From contig URVJ01000011.1 of NCBI GenBank assembly GCA_900551295.1, forward strand, positions 11,357 through 75,356: DNA of 64,000 bases, written 5' to 3'. The translations under genes and the position numbers were made by a program. This DNA is from an uncultured Eubacteriales bacterium. Its GTDB lineage: Bacteria > Bacillota > Clostridia > Oscillospirales > CAG-382. The notes under the pieces were generated by a model. It was not told the DNA's origin, did not search any database, and worked only from the letters and a program-made list of their open reading frames with translations. Shown here piece by piece: positions 34,165-42,505 of this stretch (the first letter of the stretch is position 1; the number at the start of each line of letters is the position of its first letter).

Positions 34165-35418
34165 TCAGAACATCTTGTTGAGAAGCGTAATGCCGTCTAT
34201 TTCAAGGTTGAAATAAGGTGCGGAACGCATCTCGGATTCATGGAAGTAACCGTCGGAAATTACTTCGGTATCGGGAGTGTAGTCAGCGTCAGTATCAACG
34301 TCTGCCATGTAGGAGTCGAGCTTTTCGCCGCCAACGGTGAAAGTATCGGTAGCAAATACATGGAGAGTGCCGTCGATTATTGCCTTCTTTGCTTCCTCGA
34401 TTGCCTCAACAGTGCCTGCTGCCGCAACGTCAGCGTTTACATCGGTAAGAACAACCGAGCCTTCGCCGAGACCCTTGCACCAGTCATAAGGAATATCCTC
34501 GCCGTTAAGCACGCAGTTGATTGCAAACTCATAGTAAGGAGCCCAGTCGATTCTGGACGATACGATAAAGGTATTGGGGCAAGCGGAAATTGTGCTGCCG
34601 TTATAGGATACATTGGGGATACCTGCGTTTTCGCAAGCGGTAGGAGCGCCCATTGAGTCTGCGTGCTGGCTTATAAGCTTGCAGCCGTTGCTGATGAGCT
34701 TTGTTGCAGCTTCCTTTTCAAGCGCTTCGTCGTACCAGGAACCCGTGAACTGAACTTCCATTGTAGCGGTCGGGCAAACCGAACGTGCGCCGAGGAAGAA
34801 CGAGGTATATCCGGAAACAACTTCTGCGTATGTATATGCGCCTACGTAACCGATCTTAGCTTCGTCTGCGGTGAAATCGCCGTTTTCGATCATTTCATTG
34901 AGCTTAAGACCTGCTGCGATACCTGCAAGGTATCTGCCTTCGTAGATAGATGCGAATGTGTTATGGAAGTTTGCTACCTTCTCTGTATGAGCGGTAGTAC
35001 CGGTCGAATGACAGAATTCAACGTTCGGGAATTCATTTGCCGCCTGGAGCATATAAGGCTCATGACCGAAGCTATCTGCAAAAATGATGTTGCAGCCCTG
35101 GTCTGCAAGGTCCGCTGCTGCTTCGTAGCACTCATTGCCTTCGGGGATGTTAGTCTTGAAAACTACCTGAGAATCGCTGAGTCCGAGAGCTTCCTTTGCC
35201 TCTTTTGCGGCGTCCATGAAGTTCTTGTCATAGGTGGAGTTTTCGTCGTGAAGGAATATAAAGCCTACCTTTATATTCGACTTATCGAGAGTGTCCGTAC
35301 CCTTGTTTTCGGTATCTGCGCCGTCTTTTCCGTTTTCGCCGTTTGCGGTATTACCTGAACATGCTGTCATTGCAAATATGCAGACAACCGCAAGTACGAG
35401 TGCGAGAAGTTTCTTCAT
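34165..35418 (-). CDS. BMP family nucleoside-binding lipoprotein
   Basis: This is the substrate-binding lipoprotein of the importer (BmpA/NupN/PnrA-like), which captures nucleosides outside the membrane. The N terminus is a lipoprotein signal with lipobox AMTAC (Cys20), followed by a Gly/Asn-rich linker and the BMP domain from about residue 50 (KVGFIFLHDENSTYDKNF) through AGIAAGLKL and IGYVGAYTYAEVVSGYTSFFLGARS. At 417 residues it is somewhat longer than the family norm. It is the first gene of the operon and probably the most strongly expressed; no purine riboswitch was found upstream. Confidence 0.93.
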   Translation of the reverse strand: MKKLLALVLAVVCIFAMTACSGNTANGENGKDGADTENKGTDTLDKSNIKVGFIFLHDENSTYDKNFMDAAKEAKEALGLSDSQVVFKTNIPEGNECYEAAADLADQGCNIIFADSFGHEPYMLQAANEFPNVEFCHSTGTTAHTEKVANFHNTFASIYEGRYLAGIAAGLKLNEMIENGDFTADEAKIGYVGAYTYAEVVSGYTSFFLGARSVCPTATMEVQFTGSWYDEALEKEAATKLISNGCKLISQHADSMGAPTACENAGIPNVSYNGSTISACPNTFIVSSRIDWAPYYEFAINCVLNGEDIPYDWCKGLGEGSVVLTDVNADVAAAGTVEAIEEAKKAIIDGTLHVFATDTFTVGGEKLDSYMADVDTDADYTPDTEVISDGYFHESEMRSAPYFNLEIDGITLLNKMF

Positions 35419-35494
35419 TTTCTTTCCTCCTGAAAATTAAATAGATTTATGAAAAATGATGCTGATTTTATTTTACAATACTTTTACAAAAAAT

Positions 35495-35539
35495 ACAATA
35501 CCAAATTATTACAAATATTGACAAATTGTTTTCTGTCAA
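35495..35539 (-). promoter_or_regulatory. Putative promoter with inverted repeat for the nucleoside importer operon
   Basis: On the minus strand TTGTCA (35519-35524), an 18-base spacer and TATTGT (35495-35500) form a weak promoter. TTGACA (35534-35539) and TTGTCA create an inverted repeat TTGACA-N10-TGTCAA that overlaps it and could be an operator or a second -35. The gap from here to the start is about 75 bases. Confidence 0.4.
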
Positions 35540-35575
35540 TTTGTATTAATGCACAAGTCTTTGCACTTTTTTACG

Positions 35576-35960
35576 CCCACTTTTCGGGATAGAAAAGCGG
35601 AAAAACGTTTTTGTTTGGCTGATTGTTTCTTGGCTTGGGCGAGAAAAGGAAATCTTCTTAAAAGCGCGGCTTCTTCTCCACACATCAGACTATCTTAGGT
35701 AAAACTTTTTATCACCTCCGAAATTTTAAATCTTCGCTCGCAGATGCTCCGCACTGCTCGATGGGGTTGATATCTAAGTATAATTTATTTATCTCAGCTT
35801 TAACTCTTATGCCATGTCACATTGCGGTCTGCGTAAACTCTTGTTTAGGCTGAAAAATACAATTTTTATGCGTTATTACGCAGTCAACGGGGCTTGTCTT
35901 TCTGCCCGGCTTGCCTATCGGCAAGAAACTTGGTTCAAATTCTACTTTTATGTTTAGTAA
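35576..35960 (+). repeat. Interspersed structured repeat, copy C
   Basis: A shortened member of the repeat family in a 770-base gene-free stretch between the importer operon and radC. It keeps CACTTTTCGGGA at its left, the 33-base invariant block at 35730-35762, and a hairpin CTTGCC-TATC-GGCAAG at 35910-35925. The part equivalent to the right half of copies A and B is missing and replaced by a terminator and an inverted partial copy. Confidence 0.8.
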
Positions 35961-36006
35961 AAAACTCTGTGCAAAGTTTTATACAATGCACAGAGTATAT
36001 TTTTGT
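35959..36006. terminator. Bidirectional terminator inside the repeat region
   Basis: ACTCTGTGC (35964-35972) pairs with GCACAGAGT (35988-35996); T-rich tracts follow on both strands. It would end leftward transcripts from radC before the importer promoter region. Confidence 0.7.
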
Positions 36007-36011
36007 ACTAA

Positions 36012-36178
36012 TTCAGAACTGAATTGCACCTGTCAGCCAACCAAACATAAAAGTAAAATTTAGCCGTAGTCATCTCGCCGTAGGCGAGCCGGTCGGAAAA
36101 GTGTGTCCTGTTGACTGTTTGAGTATATGAAAGGTAACACTTGCACCAAAAATAATTTTACTTCGTACAGAACCCCAT
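36012..36178 (-). repeat. Inverted partial copy of the interspersed repeat
   Basis: Read on the minus strand this segment matches the middle of copies A and B: GGTTCTGTACGAAGT, then GGTGCAAGTGTTA, AACAGTCAACAGGACA and a hairpin CTCGCC-TAC-GGCGAG (36074-36088). It faces copy C across the terminator, giving a head-to-head arrangement. It starts 14 bases after the radC stop codon. Confidence 0.8.
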
Positions 36179-36191
36179 ATCCGCGCGCCGG

Positions 36192-36860
36192 TCACGCGCC
36201 CTGCACCTGCTTCATACCGACATAAACGCAGTCCGTAACTATGTAGTGCTCTTTCAGCTCAACGCCTATCTGTTTTAGAAACTGCTCAAGGTTTATTGTC
36301 GTTGCCCTGTCGCTTGCAGACGGATTTGGATTTCCGTCCGGGTGGTTGTGCGCAATTATTACTTTCGACGCGCTTTTGCGCAATACAAGCTCCGCAATTT
36401 TGCGAAAATCAACTCTTGCGCACGCAAAATCACCTTCGCCGATAAATTCGCGGTGTAAAATTCTGTTTTTCCGGTCAAGCAGTATTAAAAACACACGCTC
36501 CACTCCCGCCGCACGGAACTCCGTTATAAGCTGACGTCCGACAGTGTCAAAATCTCCCGCGGTTTCAAGCTCTCTCAGTCCGTCCGCACATTCCATTGCT
36601 ATTCTCGAAACAAGCTTTATCATCACCGCCGAAGTCTTTCCGACCCCGTGAACGTTTTTAAGATCGTCAAACGACGCGTTAAGCACATTGTCAAGCGATC
36701 CGAAAGTTTCAATAAGCGCATGAGCCACCGGGTTTGTATCTCCTCTCGGCGTCGCACCGTAAAGCAGCATTTCAAGCAGTTCGTGCGGTGCAAATCCGTT
36801 GCCGCCCGTGCTTATAAAACGCTCTCTCATGCGTTCTCTGTGATTGTCATGTGTCCCCAT
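36192..36860 (-). CDS. radC: RadC family JAB-domain protein
   Basis: This 222-residue RadC-like protein has an N-terminal helix-hairpin-helix region (LKNVHGVGKTSAVMIKL, residues about 65-82) and a C-terminal JAB/MPN metalloprotease-like domain with the full JAMM motif HNHPDGNPNPSASD. Its cellular role is unsettled despite the DNA-repair name. GGAAGGAAG lies ahead of the ATG at 36860. The sensor gene is 26 bases upstream on the same strand, so the two may be co-transcribed. Confidence 0.92.
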   Translation of the reverse strand: MGTHDNHRERMRERFISTGGNGFAPHELLEMLLYGATPRGDTNPVAHALIETFGSLDNVLNASFDDLKNVHGVGKTSAVMIKLVSRIAMECADGLRELETAGDFDTVGRQLITEFRAAGVERVFLILLDRKNRILHREFIGEGDFACARVDFRKIAELVLRKSASKVIIAHNHPDGNPNPSASDRATTINLEQFLKQIGVELKEHYIVTDCVYVGMKQVQGA

Positions 36861-36886
36861 TTTTGTTCTTCCTTTCGGAATTAATG

Positions 36887-39124
36887 TCAGATGAGAGCCT
36901 CTTTAAGCCGTTCGATTATCACTATTTCTCCCGAACTGGAATTTCCTCCGCGCACCTTTTCGCAGGTGCGTACAACACGTCTGTATACGCCGTTTTCTCC
37001 GCCGTCGGTAACGAGTGTGGAAAACTCAAGCCTTACCGAACTGTCCTTTTCCAGTTCTCCTGTCAAAAACTCCCTGCTGCTGCAAGCTATAAAGCTCTGT
37101 CTGTCGTTCGGGTGAACACAGGTTTCGGCGTACTGTCTTATCTGTTCGTCGTAATCGAGAGCCTCAAGTTTCGGAAGAACGTGCTTGCCGTCAAAGCTTA
37201 CGGGGACAAAAAGTCCGCTTTCAAGGTCTGCAAACGCCGCTCTTGCGAGGGAACCGGACGCACATTCCAGAACGCTTGAAAGTATGTGGCTTGCAGCGTT
37301 ATTGAACTTGTTTACGGTATATTTGTCAATTTCCGCGTCATCAATATTCCTTATATAAAAGCTTGCCTTTACTTCATCGGTCTGCTTGTCTCTGAAAAGA
37401 TGGATCTCTATGACGCGGTAGCCGTAAGAACCGTCGGAACCAGTATTTATGCGGTACTCAAACGAAGAATCGGTCTCTCCGCGCCTGAATGCTTCAAGCA
37501 TTGAAAAACGGTTGAGTTTGTTGATGAAAATTTCCCTGTCCTCAGTGTGAATTTTTGCCGCGATTTCGTGCTTGAAGTCGCTGTCGTAATTCGTGTACAT
37601 TTTGAGCGGCTCATATCCGAGAGAAACGACTGCCGGCTCATTCAGCCACAGTATTTTCCAGCAGTTTCTTTCAAGACTTACTTCAACGCCCGTAGTATCA
37701 TACGTAACGACAGCGTTTTTCACCTTTTCAAGGTCAACGTGTCTGCGTTTTTGTTTTTCATGCTCGGTAACGTCGCGCGCCGTGCCTATTATCATTATTC
37801 CGCCGTTTTCGTTCTTTGTACCGGTTAGTGTATATCTTAAAAATGTTTCTTCCGAGCCTCTTTTTGAAAAAAGTGTCAGCTTTGACGCTTTTCCGAGCGA
37901 CGTCACGGCAATTCCGTTTTTAAGCCTTCTCGCGTCGTCGTCCGACATTCCCTCGTACTTTATAAGTTCCTCTATTCCGTTTTTATATTTTCTCACATCG
38001 GAATGTATGCCGTCCGCGTCCTTTATCACCGATATTTCACCGGTGTTTTTATCGTAAAGAAAAACTCTTGTCGAAGTTTCTTCAAGGGCCGCAGCAAGTA
38101 TACGGTTCCTCACATCGGTAATATATCTGTTCTTTGCCTCGCCCTTGTTGAGATCGGCAACCCTGCCGTTTATCCATATGAGAAACAGCACCATTACCAT
38201 GAGAATTGTCGCAAAGCTTGCAAGCATTACGCGGCTGTCGGTTTCAACCGATTCAAACAGCACGTCCTCCGGCACAAACTGCATTAAATACCAGTCGCTG
38301 ACCCCGACGGGAGTATATGCGCACGCGAGCTTTTTGCCGTCGTATGCTACGCAGGTATATCCGCTTTTTCTGTTTCGTATATCCGAAAGCACGGCTTTTC
38401 CGCTCTTTCCGGAATAGAAATTCATTTTGCTCAGCGCGCCGATATAGCTGCCGCGAAGTCCGAGCCAGTTATCGGTATCCATAAGCACGGAACCCGACTT
38501 TGCCTCAAAAACAATAAGTGAGCTGTTGCCGTCAAAACCCGTAGAGTTGAAAAATTCGGAAAGTGAATCAAGTTCCGCAACGCCGTAAACCCAGATCTTT
38601 TCGCTTTCGTCGGACTTGCCCTCAACAGGCGCAAAAATTCTGAAAACTTCCTTACCGTTTACCGCGGAAACGGTTTTTGAGCTTATGCTCACTGTATCAT
38701 CGGCACCCGACACCGGAGATTCCTGCGACCATACGATTCCGTCGAAAACACTGCCGTCACGCTGGAGACTGTTTCCGTTTGCAAGCCTTACCGAAAAGTG
38801 TGAAAACAGTGAGTCGTCGGGACTTGAATAAAGAGTTTTGAGGAAGTTTTCATCGTACACGCTGTCAAAGCTTTCCGCAACTCTTGCCTGTGCCTTTACA
38901 CGGTCTTTTCCGAAACGTATTTCGCTCTTTATTTTTGCAGCGCTCTGCGACGCTGACTCTTTGAGCGTATCTACCGTTGCGTCGCGGTTTTGTATATACG
39001 AAAGTTTCACTATGCTGTACATAAGAAGCAGAACAAACACTATCATAAGCAGTGCGCCTCGGAATATCGCATACTTGTCGGCGTATTTTATATATTCTGC
39101 CGGGCTTTTGAATTTTCTGCTCAT
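36887..39124 (-). CDS. Membrane sensor with extracellular Cache-like domain and PAS repeats, no output domain
   Basis: This 745-residue protein has transmembrane segments at about residues 21-39 and 300-318 enclosing a Cache-like extracellular domain of about 260 residues. The cytosolic part is a string of PAS-like regions: one around 340-450, one with KILWLNEPAVVSLGYEPL, and a final one ending LKEALI. Proteins of this build in Clostridia usually continue into GGDEF, EAL, histidine kinase or methyl-accepting domains, but none is visible before the stop. It could signal through protein contacts or be truncated. GGAGGAGG precedes the ATG. A short hairpin array lies immediately upstream. Confidence 0.7.
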   Translation of the reverse strand: MSRKFKSPAEYIKYADKYAIFRGALLMIVFVLLLMYSIVKLSYIQNRDATVDTLKESASQSAAKIKSEIRFGKDRVKAQARVAESFDSVYDENFLKTLYSSPDDSLFSHFSVRLANGNSLQRDGSVFDGIVWSQESPVSGADDTVSISSKTVSAVNGKEVFRIFAPVEGKSDESEKIWVYGVAELDSLSEFFNSTGFDGNSSLIVFEAKSGSVLMDTDNWLGLRGSYIGALSKMNFYSGKSGKAVLSDIRNRKSGYTCVAYDGKKLACAYTPVGVSDWYLMQFVPEDVLFESVETDSRVMLASFATILMVMVLFLIWINGRVADLNKGEAKNRYITDVRNRILAAALEETSTRVFLYDKNTGEISVIKDADGIHSDVRKYKNGIEELIKYEGMSDDDARRLKNGIAVTSLGKASKLTLFSKRGSEETFLRYTLTGTKNENGGIMIIGTARDVTEHEKQKRRHVDLEKVKNAVVTYDTTGVEVSLERNCWKILWLNEPAVVSLGYEPLKMYTNYDSDFKHEIAAKIHTEDREIFINKLNRFSMLEAFRRGETDSSFEYRINTGSDGSYGYRVIEIHLFRDKQTDEVKASFYIRNIDDAEIDKYTVNKFNNAASHILSSVLECASGSLARAAFADLESGLFVPVSFDGKHVLPKLEALDYDEQIRQYAETCVHPNDRQSFIACSSREFLTGELEKDSSVRLEFSTLVTDGGENGVYRRVVRTCEKVRGGNSSSGEIVIIERLKEALI

Positions 39125-39136
39125 TTTGTCCTCCTC

Positions 39137-39200
39137 CTTTCATGCGCGCAGTGCTTTTCATGAAACCTTGGTTTCATTTCATGCTGAAACGGCAATTCAT
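39137..39200. repeat. Array of three short hairpins with constant linkers
   Basis: Units: GCGC-GCA-GTGC (39144-39154), GAAACC-TT-GGTTTC (39162-39175) and GCTG-AAA-CGGC (39183-39193), joined by the 7-base linkers TTTTCAT, ATTTCAT and AATTCAT. Two stems contain G-T pairs that stay paired only in RNA read from the plus strand. It begins 13 bases upstream of the sensor start codon and is related to the larger array at 42506-42628. Confidence 0.75.
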
Positions 39201-39304
39201 TGTATACTACATTATATCATACGGCAAAACTCATTACAACACTGCCGCAGTTGATTTTTAAATATACACCAAAATAATTTATTGTTTTATAACATTTTAC
39301 TCAA

Positions 39305-39330
39305 AGCAAAACCGCGGCTAAAAGCCGCGG
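39305..39330 (-). terminator. Terminator of the DUF2953-gerW-exporter operon
   Basis: CCGCGGC-TAAAA-GCCGCGG (39312-39330) followed on the minus strand by TTTTGCTTTG. It lies about 60 bases past the exporter stop. Confidence 0.8.
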
Positions 39331-39392
39331 AGAACATTAAGTCTTAAGCCCGTACATAACGGAAATTTTAAAAAAGTCTGACGCTGTGCCGC

Positions 39393-41105
39393 TCAGTTTC
39401 CGGCCTCGTAAAAATGCGTACCGAATCTGTCGCGCACAATGGAAAGTCTGCGGTTGCATATCGCAAGGGCTGCCGGCTTATGTGTAACGATAAAACAGGT
39501 CTTATCGGTAAGCTTTTTAAGATTATCCAAAAGCTTTGCCTCGGTCTTTTCGTCGAGCGCGCTTGTAGCCTCGTCCAGAAGAAGTATCGGGCAGTCGCAC
39601 AAAAGCGCTCTTGCAACGCTGAGCCTTTGTATCTGTCCTTCGGAAAGTCCGAGTCCTCCCTCTCCTATTACGGTATCAAGCCCGAGAGCGGAATTTTCCA
39701 CAAATTCGTCGGCACACGCAATTTTCAGTGCAAGCTCTATGCTTTGCTCATCGGCTTTGTCTGACATAAACAGCAGATTTTCGCGTATCGTGCCAGAAAG
39801 CAGCATATTGCCCTGCGGAACGTACGCAAACAGCTTTCGCATCTCGGGACATACGCCGACGGAATTATCCGTGAACTCAAATTCTATCTTTCCGTCCTGC
39901 GGCTCATAAATATCAAGCATAAGCTTGAACAGCGTACTCTTGCCTATTCCGGACGAACCGGTTATCGAAACGAAATCGCCTTTATTTATGTAAAGATCGA
40001 GATTGCTGAGCACGTTTTCGGGGCTGTTCTTATCGTAGGCAAAGCATACGTTCTCAATATTTATGCCGCGGAATTTCTCATATGCCTCTTTTACGTCGCC
40101 GACCGTATTTTCATGCGGCTTTTTCTCGTCGGGAAGATTTTCTATTTCCATAATGCGTTCCGCCGAGGAAAGCGCCGAATAATATTTGGGAACTATGCCC
40201 GAAAGACTCATAAACGGCTGCTGCACCTGTCCGACAAGCGCGGTTATGGCAGTAAGAGAACCGAATGACATCTCGCCCGTGAGCAGCTTGAACGCGCACC
40301 ATATAAGCGCGAACAGATACCCTGTTCTTATTATGGCATGGCTTGCGCCCGACGACAATGCCCCGAGAGAAGCTTTTTTCATGCGCGCCTTATAGTGAAG
40401 CTCCATAAGCTCGTCGGACTTTTGCTCGCTCTTTTGTTCGGCGCAGAAACTCTTTACCACAAGCAGATTTTCCATGGTTTCCTGCCAGAATGAACGTGCG
40501 CGCCCTTCGGCTTTCTGAACGTCCTTATGCAGCGATTTTATCTTCCCGCGCATAAATCTCGTTACGGTATGCACCATTATTCCGCCCACCGCGAATACCA
40601 CTGCAAACTGCCACTGCAAATACACAAGCACCGCAAACGCGCACACAAGCCTTACGGCAATCCCCGCAACGCTCGGAAGAATGTTTGTGACCGCGTCGGT
40701 AATTACTCCGACGTCGCCCGTAAGCCTATTTATAAGCTCGCCCGAATGATAGGCGCGTATACAGCCGTACTGTTTTTTAAGCTGGCTCGAAAACAGTCTT
40801 TTTTTATACGCAATGTCAAGTTTTGCACGGCATTTTTCCGAAAGATACCGCAAAAGCACGTTGAGAAGTATCTGAAACACCGTTACCGCAACGTATACCG
40901 CGCAGAATTTCACAAGTCCGCCCGCAAGTCCCGCAACGGCGTTGTCTATAAGCCCCTTTGAAACAAGAGCCGTAACCGTGCCGAGAGACGCCGCAATTCC
41001 GTTGAGCACAACGACAAACGCGAGAAAAGGAAGCGTCGGTTTCGCTACCGAAAAAATCCATTTCAGCGCCGCGTTTTTATCGCCGTGCTTGTTGTTTCCC
41101 GTCAC
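39393..41105 (-). CDS. ABC exporter (fused membrane and ATPase domains)
   Basis: A 570-residue half-transporter of the MsbA/BmrA class: a six-helix membrane domain (about residues 1-320), then an ATPase with P-loop GSSGIGKST, signature LGLSEGQIQRLSVARAL and Walker B PILLLDEATSALDE. The signature begins LSEGQ rather than LSGGQ, a tolerated change. Its ATG overlaps the gerW stop by four bases, so it is translated with a sporulation gene. That placement suggests export during sporulation or lipid handling, but the cargo is unknown. There is no peptidase domain and no candidate peptide precursor nearby. Confidence 0.9.
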   Translation of the reverse strand: MTGNNKHGDKNAALKWIFSVAKPTLPFLAFVVVLNGIAASLGTVTALVSKGLIDNAVAGLAGGLVKFCAVYVAVTVFQILLNVLLRYLSEKCRAKLDIAYKKRLFSSQLKKQYGCIRAYHSGELINRLTGDVGVITDAVTNILPSVAGIAVRLVCAFAVLVYLQWQFAVVFAVGGIMVHTVTRFMRGKIKSLHKDVQKAEGRARSFWQETMENLLVVKSFCAEQKSEQKSDELMELHYKARMKKASLGALSSGASHAIIRTGYLFALIWCAFKLLTGEMSFGSLTAITALVGQVQQPFMSLSGIVPKYYSALSSAERIMEIENLPDEKKPHENTVGDVKEAYEKFRGINIENVCFAYDKNSPENVLSNLDLYINKGDFVSITGSSGIGKSTLFKLMLDIYEPQDGKIEFEFTDNSVGVCPEMRKLFAYVPQGNMLLSGTIRENLLFMSDKADEQSIELALKIACADEFVENSALGLDTVIGEGGLGLSEGQIQRLSVARALLCDCPILLLDEATSALDEKTEAKLLDNLKKLTDKTCFIVTHKPAALAICNRRLSIVRDRFGTHFYEAGN

Positions 41106-41569
41106 AGCGTATTTTCTCCGACTGTGTTTATACCGTCCGTGTTGTCGGTTTCAGAAGCGTCGTTTTCCTTATCCTTTGCAAAGAGCGCCTTTATCTTCTT
41201 GAATATATCGGGCGCCTTATCGAGAGCCTTATCGACGCTGTTCACGGTACTCAGTATTCCGAGTGCGTCATATCCGGTATTCTCGCCTACATTAAGCAGT
41301 CTTGTTTCACCGAGAGAGTTTACCACGAGAAACGCAACAGGCACTACCGAAAGTCCCGTAGCTCCTGCGGTATTTCCGCTCATGCTGTTCTCTTTGGTCG
41401 TATCTCTGCCGCCGAGTCCGACGCCGACAGTCACCTTTGAAACGGGAATTATCGTCGTAAGTCCGTTTATGTTTATCGGCTCGCCGACCACGGTCTTTGA
41501 GTCTGCCATCGAGCGTATTCCGTCAATTACGTCTTTTACGGTCTTATCCATTGTAGAATTGTCAGTCAT
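41102..41569 (-). CDS. gerW: GerW family sporulation protein (YtfJ)
   Basis: This 155-residue protein matches the GerW/YtfJ family, needed for normal spore germination in Bacillus. Features are the segment VVGEPININGLTTIIPVSKVTVGVG near residues 27-50, a glycine-rich middle (GGRDTTKENSMSGNTAGATG) and a second conserved strand VVPVAFLVVNSLG. In Bacillus the gene pairs with ytfI, a DUF2953 gene, exactly as here. It starts three bases after the DUF2953 stop. Confidence 0.92.
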   Translation of the reverse strand: MTDNSTMDKTVKDVIDGIRSMADSKTVVGEPININGLTTIIPVSKVTVGVGLGGRDTTKENSMSGNTAGATGLSVVPVAFLVVNSLGETRLLNVGENTGYDALGILSTVNSVDKALDKAPDIFKKIKALFAKDKENDASETDNTDGINTVGENTL

Positions 41570-41572
41570 GCT

Positions 41573-42463
41573 TTATACATTCCTTTCATTTTGAGAAATT
41601 TTCCGAAATCTGAAATAGCTTTTTATTACGGGCAGCAGGCACAGAATTATCTGCCATACCGCCATTGTAAATTTGATGTCGCACAGAACCGTACTCTGAG
41701 TCTTTGAAAAATCGTAGTACACACCGCAGCTTTTGTGTTTTATCTTAAAAAATTTAAATCCGCCGCAAACATCGATGAGCGTCTGATAAGCAAGGCTTGC
41801 GGTTCCGTAAATGATTGCGGTATTTGCGGCGTCGGGCGTCGAAATAACAATATCAAGCTTTCGTATTTTAAGCCTTGCGTATTTTCCGAAAGGCTCTCTT
41901 AATTCTTTGAGCGTGTCTTTGATTAGCGAAAGCAGCTCCGTAACGGGCAGTTCGCGAAACATTTCAAAAAATGATTTTGAGTTTTCCACGGTGTTATCGT
42001 TATCGGACGGTCGTCCTGAAGATTTTTCACCTGCGGAGGTTTTGTTTTGCGCAGTCCCGGCAGTCAGTTGTCCGTTTTGGATTTTTGTCCCGGAAGCAGC
42101 AAAATTTTCAGACGGTTTTACATTATTTTCATTTTTTACGCCGTTTTTTTCGTCCGTCACACGCGGCGCGCCGTCTTTTTTCGGTTCGCCGTTGTTTTTG
42201 TTTTTTGAAACATTCTGCGTACCGCCGTTTTCAGCGTTATCTTCAAGAAATTTTGCAAGGCTCTGCTTTTTGATTTTGATCTTGTGTTTCTTTTCGGTAA
42301 AACGCGCCGTGTCGATTTTGAGAAATCCCGCGTGAACAAAAATACGTCTCGATTCACCGCTCACTCTCACCGAAAATCCGATTCTCAAAGCAAGCAAAAG
42401 CAGTACAAGTCCGATAACTGCGAGCAAGACGTACAGGATTATTTTAAGTATGACCAGAATCAT
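41573..42463 (-). CDS. DUF2953 family membrane protein (YtfI-like)
   Basis: This 296-residue protein has one N-terminal transmembrane segment (about residues 4-27), a polar and poorly conserved stretch rich in Asn, Lys, Ser and Gly (about 85-160), and a C-terminal DUF2953 region (KLDIVISTPDAANTAIIYG, then TVLCDIKFTMAVWQIILCL). Its function is unknown; pairing with gerW suggests a sporulation role. GAAAGGAAA precedes the ATG. A six-unit hairpin array begins 43 bases upstream. Confidence 0.85.
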   Translation of the reverse strand: MILVILKIILYVLLAVIGLVLLLLALRIGFSVRVSGESRRIFVHAGFLKIDTARFTEKKHKIKIKKQSLAKFLEDNAENGGTQNVSKNKNNGEPKKDGAPRVTDEKNGVKNENNVKPSENFAASGTKIQNGQLTAGTAQNKTSAGEKSSGRPSDNDNTVENSKSFFEMFRELPVTELLSLIKDTLKELREPFGKYARLKIRKLDIVISTPDAANTAIIYGTASLAYQTLIDVCGGFKFFKIKHKSCGVYYDFSKTQSTVLCDIKFTMAVWQIILCLLPVIKSYFRFRKISQNERNV

Positions 42464-42505
42464 TTTCCTTTCCGTCCTTTCGCATTAATGTAATGCGCAT
42501 TTCGT

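Noticed and set aside
30311..35418. A sugar (ribose/galactose-type) importer instead of nucleosides.
   Set aside because: The binding protein is of the BMP family, and the permeases match its nucleoside-linked partners, so nucleoside uptake is the better reading.
35419..35575. A purine riboswitch ahead of the nucleoside importer.
   Set aside because: The leader is short and A/T rich and I could not find the paired loops of a purine aptamer.
39393..41105. A bacteriocin or lanthipeptide export locus around the ABC exporter.
   Set aside because: There is no peptidase domain, no modification enzyme and no small precursor gene; the neighbours are gerW and DUF2953.
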